Source: Microglena sp. YARC
Lineage: Eukaryota; Chlorophyta; Chlorophyceae; Chlamydomonadales; Chlamydomonadaceae
DNA: 64,000 nucleotides
Reading direction: 5' to 3'
Assembly (NCBI GenBank): GCA_022414725.1
Contig: CM039464.1
Span: 32,469,895 to 32,533,894 of the forward strand
In this document: positions 20,761 to 32,237 of the stretch, piece by piece
Position numbering within the stretch: position 1 is the first letter of the stretch
Layout: each line of letters starts with the position of its first letter
Notes under the pieces: model-generated
What the model was told of the DNA's origin: nothing
Databases searched by the model: none
Seen by the model: only the letters and a program-made list of their open reading frames with translations
Made by a program: the position numbers and the translations under genes

Positions 20761-22164
20761 AGGTTACATGCAGCGTCCTGGTATTGAGTACGACCAGACT
20801 TTTGCTCCGGTCACCTCTAAAGCGACTTTGAGGGTGTTACTTGCAGGTGTTGTTCATCGTAAGATGTTCTCCAGGCAAATTGATGTGAAGACTGCATTCC
20901 TTCATGGAGTGATAGATCCCAACCTCAAATTGTACTTGAGGCAGCCTGACGGCTTCATCAAGGTTGGGCCTAATGGAAAACCCTGGTTTGTCGCATTGTG
21001 AAGAGCTTGTATGGATTGAAGCAGGCCCCTAGAGCTTGGCATGACAATGTCCTGCAGGTTCTTCGCCTTTCAGGTTTCCGACCGACGCTCTCTGATCCAG
21101 CACTTTTTGTGCGCCTGGATGCTGATGGCCTGTGGTCCTGGGTCCTGACATATGTCGACGACTTTTGGATTGCTGTTGATGAGCTCGTGCTCTATGATGC
21201 ACTTATTACCATCTTGCGTAATAACGGGTGGGTTATTACAGAAATGGGAGTACCTGAACAGTTCCTCTCTTTGGACTGTAATGTTACCCTTGATGATGAG
21301 GGGCGGTGTGTGAAGATTGTACTCAGTCAGCATAATGCTATTAATGGGATGGTTGAGCGGTTCAAGCTTAATGCAGGGGAAGAGAAGTTGATGGCTACGT
21401 CTGAGGTGCCCATGGTGTCTAAGTCAGTTACAGTTCATGCCATTGGCAGTCCTGTTCTACCTAACAACACTTTGTACGCATCTCTGGTTGGTAGCCTCAT
21501 CTACTTGTCCACGTGCACAAGACCTGATATTGCTTTTGCTGTTAGTCAACTTTCTAGATTCACAGCAGCACCTACTCAGGCTCACTGGAATGCAGCTCTG
21601 AGGGTTCTGGTGTACCTTCGCAAGCATACTTATATTGGTATTGCCTACACTCATGACCCAAAATTTGAGCTCCTTGCTTACAGTGATGCATCTTTTGGTG
21701 AGGATCCGGAGGACATGAGATCTCAAACTGGTCTTGCTTTTCTAGCTTCTGGTGGAATTGTCAATTGGGTATCCAAGCGACAAATCACCCCTGCAGTTAG
21801 TACTGGGGAAGCTGAGTATCAAGCTTTGGCTGGTTGTGCGAGGGAAGTTCAGTGGCTCAAGCATCTTAGGGTAGACCTGGGATTGCCTGTTCACTTGATT
21901 ACTATCAAATGTGATGCCACGGTAGCTCTGTCCTGGACAGAGGACTACAAGCTTGAAAGCAAGGCTAAACACATAGATATAATGCATCACTACATCAAGG
22001 ATTTGGTTCTAAGCCAGCGCATCGGTGTTACTAAGGTGCATACCTCCTTGCAGTTGGCTGATACTTTCACTAAGCCTCTCCCCGCAGAGGTTTTTTGGAG
22101 TATAAATGGTATGCTTGGTTTGGTCAAGTACAAGCTTCGCCCTAGGTTTATTGATTTACAGTGA
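20761..22164 (+). pseudogene. pol: E1 reverse transcriptase and RNase H
   Basis: Reverse transcriptase motifs: RQIDVKTAFLHG at about 20,875, SLYGLKQAPRAWHD at about 21,004, and the catalytic LTYVDD at 21,147-21,164. A frameshift at a T-run near 20,987 splits the domain. The last piece (20,998-22,164) is open for 388 codons and includes RNase H: SDASFGEDPEDMRSQTG, STGEAEYQAL, then KHIDIMHHYIKD and ADTFTKPLP near the end. It copies element RNA to DNA and removes the RNA. It would be complete but for two single-base frameshifts. Confidence 0.92.
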
Positions 22165-22791
22165 TTTTTCTGCAGTTCAGGTTTGTGCTCTCTGCGGGAG
22201 TCGCGGGTTTCGATGCCCACCTGCGGTGATTTCAGAATATTAATTTGCTTCAGGTCTACTGCCCCTTGCTTCACCTCGAGTGTTGTACGACTCCAATCCT
22301 GTAGCGATGGTGAATGGGTATGTAGTTTGTATAGACCTGTCGCACTGTATTTTGGGGGTTGATTTTACCTCGAGTCTCTGGTCATGACTACATCGCTGGT
22401 AGATCTGTTTGGAATTATTATTCTTTTTGTTTGATTTCCCCTCTTTTGGGTAGACATTGCACCTGGTTTTGGGATTGTTACACCTGCGGTCCAAGGATGG
22501 AGCCTGCAAGGTCTGAGTAACTGTTTTACCTCTTTTAGCCCTGATTGGCGTAAATAGAGTTTGCTTCAGTTAGGTGGAGTGTGGTACTATTCTGCGCTCT
22601 TTCCCCTCCTTAGATGAACATTTAGGTTGGTTAAATCTTAGAATGATATTGGAAGTATCGGTGTCGCCCTTGAGGATGTCTCTCTCTATTAGATTTATTT
22701 TCTGCTTGCTTTTGAGTTTCAGATTTCTTTTTCGAAGTTTATTGTTAAAGGTTTGAAGGTATAATTTTCTTGACAGTTAGAACAGGTGGAG
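22165..22791 (+). other. E1 3' untranslated region with polypurine tract
   Basis: Non-coding. A tRNA-like T-arm string GTCGCGGGTTTCGATGCCC lies at about 22,200. The last bases, AACAGGTGGAG, form the purine tract priming plus-strand synthesis and match the E2 and C2 tract. Confidence 0.7.
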
Positions 22792-22988
22792 TGTCAGCTT
22801 TAGCTGTTCATTGGTTCTACCTGGCCTATTGGCTACGCAACCTATCGCGTCTGTCCTTTCCCGTAACCTAAGGGTTTTGGGGTTTGCCGTCAGGACTCCT
22901 CTCTCAAGAGGCGTCCCTCGGCTCTTTTAATTGTCCAGTTGTCTAAACACTTCGTTCCTGGTCTCCTCACGTCCCCTGAACTCTGTCA
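22792..22988 (+). repeat. E1 3' LTR
   Basis: Partner of 16,363-16,559, one substitution. Confidence 0.95.
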
Positions 22989-25900
22989 CTGGCACGACAT
23001 GGAGCAGCTGTGTCCTCAGCTGAAACAGCGCGGCGGGATTGGCTTCATGCACAAGAGCGACCTTGCCCTCTGCTAACAAAACTTGAGCGGCCACCTCCTG
23101 CGTCGCGGTTGGTGCCCTCCCTCAGGGCCCCCAGTGGGGGGCTTGTGACTGGACCATCCATCCCAAATGTGGTGGGCGCTTAATGGGCTTCTGTCTCCTC
23201 TGTACCCCCCTCTGCCTATCCTGATGCACAGGAGGAAGTCATGGCAGCTCATCGCCAGGCATCCTCTAGTCTTCCTCCATCTGTGGCAGATGAGGTTGGC
23301 TCTTTGACGGTTCGACCAGGTGAATGTCGCATAGCCATTCGTCGGTCTCCCCTAGGCAAGTCGCCTGGACCTGATGGCATCCCGATCGAGCTCTATCGTA
23401 CCTTCGCAGATTGCTTCACCCCTCTGCTCTGTCGGCTGTACTCTGCCATGGGTACAAAGGGACTCCTTCCTCCTGAGTTTCTGGAGGGCTCGCTCATCAT
23501 CCTCGGGAAAGGGGTGATAAACTGGATGCTGGTAATTACCGACCTATTACCCTTGTGAATACAGACTACCGTATTTTGGCTAAGGTTCTAGCCAACAGGC
23601 TGGGCCCGGTCATGAATCGGATCATTTCCCCAGAGCAATCCGCCTTTCTGCCGTGCCGGCAGATTAGGGATGCTATCTTGTTTCTTCAACTTCTCCCTGA
23701 GTTGCTCAAAGCGCAGAATAAATCTGGGGTGTTGGCCTTTCTGGACTTCCGGAAGGCGTATAACACCCTGGACCGTGCCTTCCTTTTCCAATGCCTAGAG
23801 GTTGCTGGCCTTGGCGGTGGTTTCCTTACGTGGGTTCGGCTTCTCCTGTCCTCTACAGCCACCCGAGCTATGGTTAATGGGTTCCGGTCACGAGCTTTTT
23901 GAGTTCTTGGCCGGTGTCCGACAAGGGGATCCACTGTCACCTCTCCTCTTTCTCTTTGCCATGCAAGCACTCCAACACTGGTTGCTACACAAGAATATCG
24001 GAATGGATATTAAACCTGGATCTCCTTGTACGGGCTGCAAATATACGGATGATACTATTGTCCTGCTGCGTTCCCTGGACCCAGCACAGTTGCAGGCTTT
24101 CCTAACCTGCCTTACCTTCTTTGGTCAGGCATCAGGGCTGTACCTCAATCATCTCAAGAGCAAGTTGCTTCCTATTGGCGTTCCTCATCCCCTCCCTCTC
24201 CCAGTCCAGATTCTGGGCTTCCCAGTGGTTGCAGAAGCCACCACTTTGGGGGTCTCGTTCACAAATGGATCTCCCACTTGCCCCCCGATGACCCCTCAAT
24301 GGTCAGAACGGCTTGCCCACGTCGAACGCTGCTTCTCGCGCTTAGCCAAGCTGCCCCTCTCTTCTTTCGGCCGGGGTTTCTCTGCGTCTTCGTATGGCCT
24401 TAGCACCTTACTTTACCATGCTGAGTTTGGTGGGATTCCTCAACAGGTGGTCGATGACCTACAATGCCTTACCACCAAGCTGGTGGATAGAGGTTTGGGA
24501 CCTGCTGATAAGGCTCGGGTTCTTCCAGGAGTTCCCTCTGCCCTTATCACAGGCTCCCCATGCCAAGGAGGTTTTGGTGTCATGCCATGGCAGCACCACA
24601 TTACTAGCCGACATGCTATGTGGGGAGTTCGCCTTTTCCGAGGTCTTGCGAGAGGGCTACAGCCATGGTCGCCTTTGTGGCTTCTTGTAGCCCAAGAGCT
24701 TCTCCTTCATCTCATGCCTCAGTCCATGGCCTCCCAGCCTCCGGCGCTAGCGTTCCTACATGCTTCTAGGGACACTACCCACTTCAAGACATCAGCGGGT
24801 GCTCAAGGGTTACCTCATGGCCCGTTGCGCCGTATGGCCATGGGATTTGCTGCCATCTCCGCCACCGCTGGGATGGTCCTCTACGGGATGTCACTTACAG
24901 GCCGTTGGAGCTGGGTCCATGGTGTCACCAAGCACCGCTTTGGGGAAACCCTTTTCTGACCGCCCCATTACCATCTACCCCAGTTGCTGCACTCAACGCC
25001 CCTCCTTGTGTCTCATATGGCACTTTTTTGGATGATGTGTTTTATCGGCTCATGCAGATCCCCTCATTGGTCTGTGTTGCAGACGCGGTACGCATCCCCT
25101 CCTCCCTTTCGGACGCCTTAGCAGAGTGCACTCGTCGGCACTGGACGGGTGACCAGCGTCGTCAATACTGCTCCACTTCTGTGTGGCACCCTGAACTGGG
25201 CCGTGTTGGGCTGTCCACCATGCCCTTTGGCATGCTCAATGTTGTCGGCGATCCCCAAAATGTGTCACTTTTGCTGACCTCCCTGCTTTCTTCTATGCCT
25301 CTAGGGTGGCTGTCCTCCCCTGCCCCTCCGCTTTCTCCCCCCCCTGGTCCTTCTTCCCCCCCTCCCCCTCGTTCTCTTTCACTCCTGTCTGCCCCAGGGC
25401 TCCTGGAAACTCCGCCAGCCCCCCCACCTGTTTCCCTCATGCGCCTCCTCGTCTCCCGGCTGGGATGGATCCTTCCCTGCTCCCCCTTTTCCCCTCCTCT
25501 TCAACTTGGTCCCCCCAGCTACGCTGGGCAAGTTCAAGGTCAAACTTGGGACTACTCTACTGAATAGCGCCACAGGACGGCTTCAAGCAGAGGCACGGGC
25601 TGTGTATGTGGGTCTAGCAATGGGCCCACCCCACAATCCCCGGTATGTGACAGGATGTACCCGGATGTTTGCTCGGCGTTTTGTCTGCTCTCTGGTCCTT
25701 TCCTTGGGAAAACCAACAGAAGGAAATCATGTGGCGTCTTGCAGCTGATGGGGTCCGTGGAGCATCATCCAGGGTACAGTTTCGTTGCCCATGTTGCCCT
25801 GATGCACCTCCTAACTCAGATGCTCGTATGCACAGTTTTTGGACTTGTCCCGTGGCTGTGGCGGTTCGAGATGCTATTCAGACCACCCTGCTTGCCTCTA

Positions 25901-26447
25901 CCACTGTCCCTCTCCAACGGGCCAGCCTCTGATTGTGCTACCCCGCCCTTCCTCGACTATTAATCTGGAGGTGTGGGGTGTTGTCTGCCTTGCTGCTCTG
26001 TCAGCCATGGATCATGGTCGACTGCAAGCGTGGAGGCTGCACAATGCAGCCTCTAATCAGGCTCTTCTTAACCAAGGTCAACGCACTCTCTATGAGGTGT
26101 GGGGACTAACTAATAATCCGCACGAGGTGGCATCCCGCCCTATCTCTGTCCGGGCTGGGGCCCTTGCTGTGACTGATTTTTGGGCCCGCATCGCTGACTT
26201 TGTAGCCATTGGGGCACCCCCGGATGATTGGGAGGACACTGTGGACTCTTCTCACCCCTTCATTAGCCATGGGGGAGCCAGGGTCAATATGGGTTCTCCC
26301 CTCAAACTTTTCCGCATGAAGATGCTTCCCTCATCCACGATCCTCCCCTTTCTCCTCCCCCCATCCCCCCTTCACCATCTACGCTCTTCAATCCTGTTCT
26401 CCCCATGGTTCCACTGGTACCCTCCCCTTCTCACATGCACCGGTTAG
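22989..26447 (+). pseudogene. LINE-A reverse transcriptase and zinc-finger region
   Basis: After the E1 joint the LINE frame continues (ARRDWLHAQERP). Reverse transcriptase: GKSPGPDGIPIELYR at about 23,360, YRPITLVNTDYR at about 23,540 after a frameshift, motif A FLDFRKAYNTLDR at about 23,740, motif B GVRQGDPLSPLL at about 23,915, motif C KYTDDTIVLL at about 24,040. The second copy has YADD, so the Thr is a change at a near-invariant site. An extra T at about 23,895 shifts the frame relative to the second copy. Near 25,780 a Cys/His cluster (FRCPCCPD ... HSFWTCP) matches the zinc region of LINE proteins. A Pro/Ser-rich segment precedes it (25,300-25,500). Confidence 0.9.
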
Positions 26448-27348
26448 GTAGCCAACTGATTTTGCCAGAAGTGTGGTCTTACGATTAGCTGATACCTTTT
26501 TGCTAGTCTTTCTTTGCATGCGCCAGCTTGCTTGCCTCTTTACGCTCCTCTTTTCAGCTCCTCTTTCTTGGGTGCCAAGCATTAGATCGCTCTCGGGTTC
26601 CGTACGTCACAGGACACCCTTTTGTCTAGTTTTTTGGTTTGGCCCTTCATGCCCGCAGTTTTCGGGTTTGGGTTTTGGGTTTAGGATTACCAGTTTCCAC
26701 CCTGGACCCTAAACCCTAACCCCTCCCTTCTCCTTTTCGCCTCCCTTTCTCGCTGGCTGTGCTTAGATTGTTGGTTTCGTTTCTCTAGTAATAGCTCTAG
26801 TTTGTGGCTTCTGGTGTACGGGCAGGGCAGGTCTACCAAGTGTGGTGGATTCTCTTGTCCCTGACATGTGTGCTTGCCTTCTGAGTCTTGCTAGGTTGGT
26901 TTCTGGCCTCTCTGTTTTCGGCTGGCCTCCCCCTTTCCTTCATGGGGTTTCTATGGTTATCATCCTTGACACTCCGGTCCTTTTCTGCAAGTTGGTTGTG
27001 TCGGGTTGTCTTGTGCTTTCTTCCTTTGAGGGCATTATCGCTGCATATTAAGGTGCTCATAGCGCATGCCCTTGGGTGGTATTTAGCTCTTTTCGTTTGG
27101 CCTTCCTCTCTTGTGGTTGGTGGGCTTGGTGTTCTGGATTGCTTACTTTTGCATCCCTCCCCTTTCCGCTCTCCTTTACGCCTCTAGTTTGTTTCCTCTT
27201 TTGGGACTTGACCTAGTTTGTTTTCAGGTTTGTGGGGGTGCCTTCAAAACCCTCGTGCTTCCGTGTTATAAAATTGGATTCGGCAGGCTGTGCTGCTGTC
27301 CAGTCTCGGCAGTGATTTGCTGAGTTTATGTAACGAACCCCCTCTCTC
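26448..27348 (+). other. LINE-A 3' UTR, related to the satellite L tail
   Basis: Non-coding. From about 26,840 on it parallels the L monomer: TGTGGTGGATTC, CTTCTGAGTCTTG, TTTTCTGCAAG, ATCGCTGCATAT, GGCAGGCTGTGC and TCTCGGCAGTGATTTGCTG each have counterparts in the same order and spacing in L (compare 55,783-56,395). The rest is T/C-rich. This is the segment whose relative forms the tail of every L monomer. Confidence 0.75.
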
Positions 27349-28143
27349 TTGAATGGGCTAGCCACCGCCCCGCAATGGCTTTGGCGGTCGCGAGTTCGAG
27401 ACCCCCTGCCGGAAGACAGCGGGGGGTTCTCGCGTCCACTCATATCACAGCATTGTCTTGCTGCCATGCGGCTCAAGAGACTCTTGTAAGATGCATTGTC
27501 TTCTTTACTGCCCTGTGTGGTGGATTCCTTAGCCCCCCTGTCATGTTAGCTTGCTTGTGGAGTCTTGATAGTTTGGGTTTCGGACACTCTTGATTTAGTC
27601 TGGGCCCTCCCTTGACTCCCTGGGGTGCCTATGGTATATCTCCTGGGCACTCTGTTCCATTTCTGCAAGGCGGCTGTGCTGGTTTGACCTGCGCTAATTT
27701 CCTTACGCGGGTGCTATCGCTGCATATGAATGTGCTCTCAGCGGGGGCCCTAAGTGTCTGTAGCTTTTTTGAATCCGCCCGTCGCTCTTGTGCTTGTCGG
27801 GCTTGGAGACATAGTTTGCCTGCCTTGGCATCAGGGTTGTTCAGGACGCTGTTGCTTGCTTTCATGGAGTTGTATGTCCCTTGTTTGTTTTCAAGGTTAG
27901 TCCACGTTGGTGACGTTGTAGCGCCATCACCCGTTATATCCCCTCGGTCTCATACTGATTCTCAAAGAACAGTGCCATACGATATCGTAATCGTACGAGA
28001 CCGGTATAGCGCACTTTACCCTACGATACCTCTGAATGTATCGTGCTATTCCCCCACCCCTCAAAACTGGACAATAGACAGGCTGTGCCGATATTCGGTC
28101 TTGGCATTGCTTTGCTGGGCAGTAACGTTTCTTTCCCATCTGC

Positions 28144-28371
28144 TGTCAATGTAAGATTGTTACAACGGCATAGGCTCGATAGAGGAGAAGATCCTATTAA
28201 GCGCAACAGGCGCAATCATATATAATAGAGATTTGTACTGCAGGGTACTGCAGTCACGTGCAGGCCACAGCTAGCCCGTGGCCTGGCGGCAGGCAACGCG
28301 GTACCAGGAGGGAAAGGTACCGGTGTGCACTATGCCGACTCAGAGACTGATATATAAATCAGTCAATAACA
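28144..28371 (-). repeat. E3 3' LTR
   Basis: Plus-strand ends TGTCAATG ... ATAACA. Partner at 32,747. A G-rich purine tract (reverse complement of CATCCCCCCCAATTC, 28,370-28,384) adjoins it. Confidence 0.92.
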
Positions 28372-28384
28372 TCCCCCCCAATTC

Positions 28385-29090
28385 AAGGTATTCTTGAGCT
28401 CAAGAACTCCTGGAATTAACTGAGGGGCATAAGAAAATTAAAATATAAAAAGCTAGGGAGACTTTGGGAATTTCTAGGAGCTGAAAGGGAGGAATCACTT
28501 TAGCAGGGTCTTCAAAGAAAAAGTCAGTCTCCTGGGGTAGCTGGCTAGGTAAGGAACACTGCAGGTAGGCTGCAGGCTAAGTAGCAGAAAGGCTGCTGAG
28601 AAGGTGCAAGGAAACTGCAGGTAAGCTGCAGGCTAGCTGGCAGAGAGGCTGCTGGGAAGGTATAAGGAAACTGCAGATAGGCTGCAGGCTAAGTAGCAGA
28701 AATCTGCCAAGGGGCTGGACTAAGTGCTGCAGAGGGCTGCAGATAGGCTGCAGGGAGACTGATGGGAAGCTGGGGACAGGAAAGTCCAGGCTTGGTTAAG
28801 GCATGTGAAGATGTCCTTGGTTACGAGAAGTGGCATGATACGAGACTAGAGGATTTGTCTTTTAGACATGATGTCTGGACTAGTCCCCCCATAATTTGGG
28901 TGAGCTACAGTAGGTTGATCCTAAATTAAAGCAAAGACATCATGGAGAGATGAGAATAATCCTAGATTAAGAAGGGGTGCTGCCTGTGGAAGTACATGGG
29001 GCAGTACAGTAGGCAGGTAATCTTAAAAAAAAATCTAGAGTGTTCAAATCTATCCAAAAGATGAATAGCTAACTGAATTAAGTGTCTGGC
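28385..29090 (-). other. E3 3' non-coding region
   Basis: Three to four imperfect copies of a roughly 60-bp unit around GCTGCAGGCTAAGTAGCAGAAA lie at 28,555-28,760. The block GGCTTGGTTAAGGC ... CTGGACTAGTCCCCCCATAA (about 28,790-28,900) is shared with E4 at about 51,130-51,210. No coding sequence. Confidence 0.7.
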
Positions 29091-30180
29091 TTGCTGGGGA
29101 AGCCATCAAGGTCAAGCTGTTTGCAGACTTGTTCAAGGAACTGGTCAAATGACTTGGGAGCTAGGCTGGGGGGGGGTAAGAATGTTGATAAAGGTGAAGT
29201 CCATGGGGCTCCAGTCCATGCTGAGGTGGTTGACACATAGCACTTTGCCTCCAGGGTATGCACAGCTCCTGGGATCCATGATCATCTTAGGTCTGAAGGA
29301 GAGGGTGTGAGCATGTGCATTGACCATGGCAGCTTGGAGACAAATGGCCCACTGTAAAGTGGGTCTGGCTGTGGTAGAAACACTGGGGTAGGCTTGCACC
29401 ATTTGCTGGAGTCTGGAGTTGTGCTTGATGATAGGACTGCAGGCATCAGATGGCTCCTTGTGCATTGACCTGTGTGGGAACTGTTCTCTTTCAGAAGCCA
29501 GCAGGGTAGGGAACTTGCTGGTGAAAGCTGTGATGAGCTTGGACAGTGGAGGCCTGGGCTGGATGTTGAAAGCTGGTGAAGCAGGCCTGCTGTTCAGGTG
29601 GTGGAGGGTGCATCCAAAACGTGTGAGGCTAAGGCTGGAGTTGTTGGAAAAGTGGATGTGGTTGACATTCTGATTAACTTCTCCCAGTGGTAGTCCAATG
29701 TCTGGTGACCTGTTGACCAGGATCCATTGGTCCCAGGTAGTGGCTGTGTCAAGATCAGATGGCTTGAGTGGCCCGTCCCCATCTATGGGGCCATCATATT
29801 CCTCATAGTTGGTTCTGATCTGGTCACTGAGGAGTTCCATCTCTGCTCTGGCTCTCTGTAGGCCCAGGTTGTCCAGCTGTTGTTGGAGATCTGGAGTGGT
29901 TTCAGGAGGGTCATCTACTCCTAGTCCAGGGTCATCTTGGGGCTTGTGTACCTCCGGATGGATGAGTTCTGGTATGTCATCACTGTCAGGATCATCAGAG
30001 GCTGCCAGGTTGTCTGTAGTGAAAGGGGAATGGGACTGGCAGATAGTGGGAGGATGGTCCTGGAGGTCTTGGTCTGCCTCCACATGAGTGGGTGGGTACT
30101 GCCCTATCTCAGAATCAGTGTGGGGTGCAGATGGAGCAGAAGTAGATGGGAAGTCCTGGTGGTCTTGGTCTGCCTCCACA
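29078..30180 (-). CDS. E3 C-terminal domain of unknown function
   Basis: The minus-strand frame 29,145-30,179 (344 codons) continues the gag-protease frame after a one-base insertion at about 30,185. It starts with the last 32-residue repeats, then an acidic stretch (DDPDSDDIPELIHPE), a coiled-coil-like segment (LQRARAEMELLSDQIRTNYEEY) and about 200 residues without a family I recognise (KPSDLDTATTWDQWIL ... RPTLQWAICLQAAMVNAHAH). It occupies the place of integrase and reverse transcriptase. A short overlapping frame reaches 29,078. Confidence 0.55.
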
Positions 30181-30525
30181 TGAGTGGGGTGGGTACTGCC
30201 CTATCTCAGAATCAGTGTGGGGTGCAGATGGAGCAGAAGTAGATGGGAAGTCCTGGTGGTCTTGGTCTGCCTCCACATGAGTGGGTGGGTACTGCCCTAT
30301 CTCAGAATCAGTGTGGGGTGCAGATGGAGCAGAAGTAGAGGGGGTATCCTGGTGGTCTTGGTCTGCCTCCACATGAGTGGGTGGGTACTGCCCTATCTCA
30401 GAATCAGTGTGGGGTGCAGACGGAGCAGAAGTAGAGGGGGTATCCTGGTGGTCTTGATCAGCTCTACTGGGGGAGGTCTCATGAGTGGGTGGGTACTGCC
30501 CTGTCTCAGAGTCAGTGTGAGTTGA
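30079..30525 (-). repeat. 96-bp coding tandem repeat (32 residues per unit) in E3
   Basis: Units start at 30,082, 30,178, 30,275 and 30,371, plus a diverged unit to about 30,525. Each encodes a 32-residue block with PSTSAPSAPHTDSEIGQYPP. The period is a multiple of three. The 30,178 unit has one extra G (GAGTGGGGTGGG for GAGTGGGTGGG), which causes the frame break. Confidence 0.9.
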
Positions 30526-31431
30526 TGGAGGCTTGTTAACCATCATGATGTAGACAATAGTAGAGTCCACAGGGATAGAGGGGTTTCTGGCAGGGACTGG
30601 TGAAGTTTGGGTAAGATAGAGTCCATGCCTTTTGGGGCATGAGAGGAGCAGTTGAGTACCAGATGGTCTTGGGATGGAGAGTGTGGCTTGAGTCTTGGAC
30701 AGGTGAACTTGGAGGTCTGGGCAGAGGCTGGTGGCTGCATGAATGCTAATGATGTTGGGCATGTTGCAGTCAGCCAGAAGCACATTGTTCAGGATAATCA
30801 GAGTCCTGCCATGACCCTTGATCTTGGCCTTCCCTATCTGCTTGCAGAGGATAGGTGGAGAGTCTTGATCTGCCAGTTGCAGCTTAATAGGCTGTTGAAG
30901 GTCCTGAATGTCATGCAGATGGGAGATGTTACTTGTTGCATGAGAGTGTGCTGCAGTATCTATGATCCATTCTGTCTGTAGTGCTGCCTGGAAAACTTCT
31001 CCATCTTTTACAGTGCATTCATCATCAGCACTTAGTTGTCCAAAGAATGCTGTATCAGCCAGAGGGTCAGGTGGCAATGCAAAAGAAACAGACTTGCCTC
31101 TGGTTGGTGTAGCAAAAGTCATGGGCTGGAGGTTGTCCTCATCCAGGGCCAGGGACAGGAAGTTGTGTTGTTCATTCTCACTGTCAGAGTTGGAGGTGGA
31201 CTGATCACCATCAGCAACATGGGCATGGCGTCCCTTGCTTGGGTATCTTCTTAGGCGCCTCCTGGCTGGGCTGGTCTTCTTGGGGTCCTTCTTGTCGTCA
31301 TGATCCTTGTCATTTATGTTCTTAGGGGGTGACTTAGATCCATGATCAGCTTCATCTGAGTCTGCTGGCCTGAAAGCCAGATCAGTGTCATCACTGGTGC
31401 ACTCTCTGGAGTTGTGGCCTATTCCCCTCAC
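30115..31431 (-). pseudogene. E3 gag C-terminus and aspartic protease
   Basis: The frame opens inside the zinc knuckle (GIGHNSREC, about 31,400-31,427). A charged linker rich in Lys/Asp/Ser follows (PKKTSPARRRLRRYPSKG), then the protease WIIDTAAHSHATSN at about 30,929-30,970. The catalytic motif is DTA instead of the copia DSG. Downstream it has the usual beta-rich protease/pre-integrase-like run (GHGRTLIILNNVLLADCNMPNIISI) and then the 32-residue repeats. No pre-integrase HHCC motif is seen. Confidence 0.82.
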
Positions 31432-32237
31432 AGTTCCAGCAGGTCATCGTCTTGTGGTTGATGGTCCTGTCTCTGAATGGGAGGTGCTTGCTGTTGAAAG
31501 GCTTCCTGGACCTGTAGGCTGCAGCTGCCAGCTCAGCCTCTTCGGCAGATGGTGCAGGGTCAACTTGCTTCACTAAGCACCAGTTGAAGAGGGCACTTTG
31601 GAGCATGGAGAAGGTGGTTATAGCAGTAGGGTTGAACTGATTGATGTAACCATCATATTCAGAGCGGGAGTTCAGTCCCTTGACAATGAGGTTCAGGAAG
31701 GTGCTGGTGGAGACGATGTGGAGATTTGCTATCTTGGGAATCTGGGAGTACAGGTCAGCCGCCCTGGAGAGGTATGTCTGCAGGGATTCAGTAGGTGTCA
31801 TACGTAATCCCATGATGGCAGCCAGGGTGGTATGCTCTAGCCTGCTGCCATCCTCAGAGTACAGGGCATCTAGAAACCTGAAGGCTCTAGTGGCCATATA
31901 TATCTGTGTTGGCATGAATGGCCTGCTGGATCCCATCTGATACATGGTCTATGATGATCTTGAAGGCCTTGTTATTCTTCCAGGTCGAGATCCTGTTGGG
32001 GACACCAATCCTAGGGGCAGCCGGAACAGCCGGGTCAGCAGCCGCAACAGGAGGGTAACTAACATCATCAGCAGGGTAACCATCAGAGTCATTAGGCTCG
32101 CCAGCGACGACCGCCTGTTGGCAGTCGAAAGCAACGGCAATGGTATCCCTATCTGATTTGAGGGCAAGGAGGATATTCTGCCTGGCGCTGCGCCAGGTGT
32201 AGAGGTTGTTACCAGTGAATATTCTGGGAGGTCGCAT
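31391..32237 (-). pseudogene. gag: E3 gag, one frameshift
   Basis: The start is the ATG at 32,235-32,237 (minus strand). The N-terminus FTGNNLYTWRSARQNILLAL is the typical copia gag opening. The frame shifts at a TATATA stretch near 31,900. The second part (31,391-31,945) is the capsid-like region (FRFLDALYSEDGSRLEH, MTPTESLQTYLSRAADLYSQI, FLNLIVKGLNSRSEYDGYI) ending in CWNC, the first half of a C-x2-C-x4-H-x4-C knuckle whose second half is one frame away at about 31,420. Confidence 0.85.

Larger units (their letters stand above)
16363..22988 (+). mobile_element. E1: nearly complete Ty1/copia LTR retrotransposon
   Basis: The 197-bp LTRs (16,363-16,559 and 22,792-22,988) differ at one position, begin TGTCAGC and end CTGTCA, and are flanked by TSD CTGGC (16,358-16,362; 22,989-22,993). 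The order gag, protease, integrase, reverse transcriptase, RNase H identifies copia. The putative primer site GGTTATAGGTCTCATC starts at 16,560 and purine tract AGGTGGAG ends at 22,791. It is 6,626 bp long. It is very young by LTR identity, but the polyprotein has several single-base frameshifts. Confidence 0.95.
15851..27348 (+). mobile_element. LINE-A: non-LTR retrotransposon, 5' truncated, split by E1
   Basis: Satellite sequence stops after AGCGAAAAAC (15,850) and resumes at TTGAATGGGC (27,349), with loss of about eight satellite bases. Between them are the end of an AP-type endonuclease, a reverse transcriptase, a zinc-finger region and a 3' UTR of about 900 bp. Copia element E1 sits inside (16,363-22,988), and when it and one CTGGC copy are removed the coding frame runs on across the joint, confirming the nesting. 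There are at least two frameshifts in the reverse transcriptase. No RNase H is seen. A second fragment of the family is at 56,653. Confidence 0.92.

Noticed and set aside
22195..22225. tRNA gene or SINE in the E1 3' UTR
   Set aside because: Only a T-arm-like string (GTCGCGGGTTTCGATGCCC) with an extra T; no acceptor or D-arm pairing.
26707..26722. CCCTAAACCCTAACCC as telomeric repeat
   Set aside because: Only about two units inside the LINE-A 3' UTR; no array, so chance or a minor interstitial motif.
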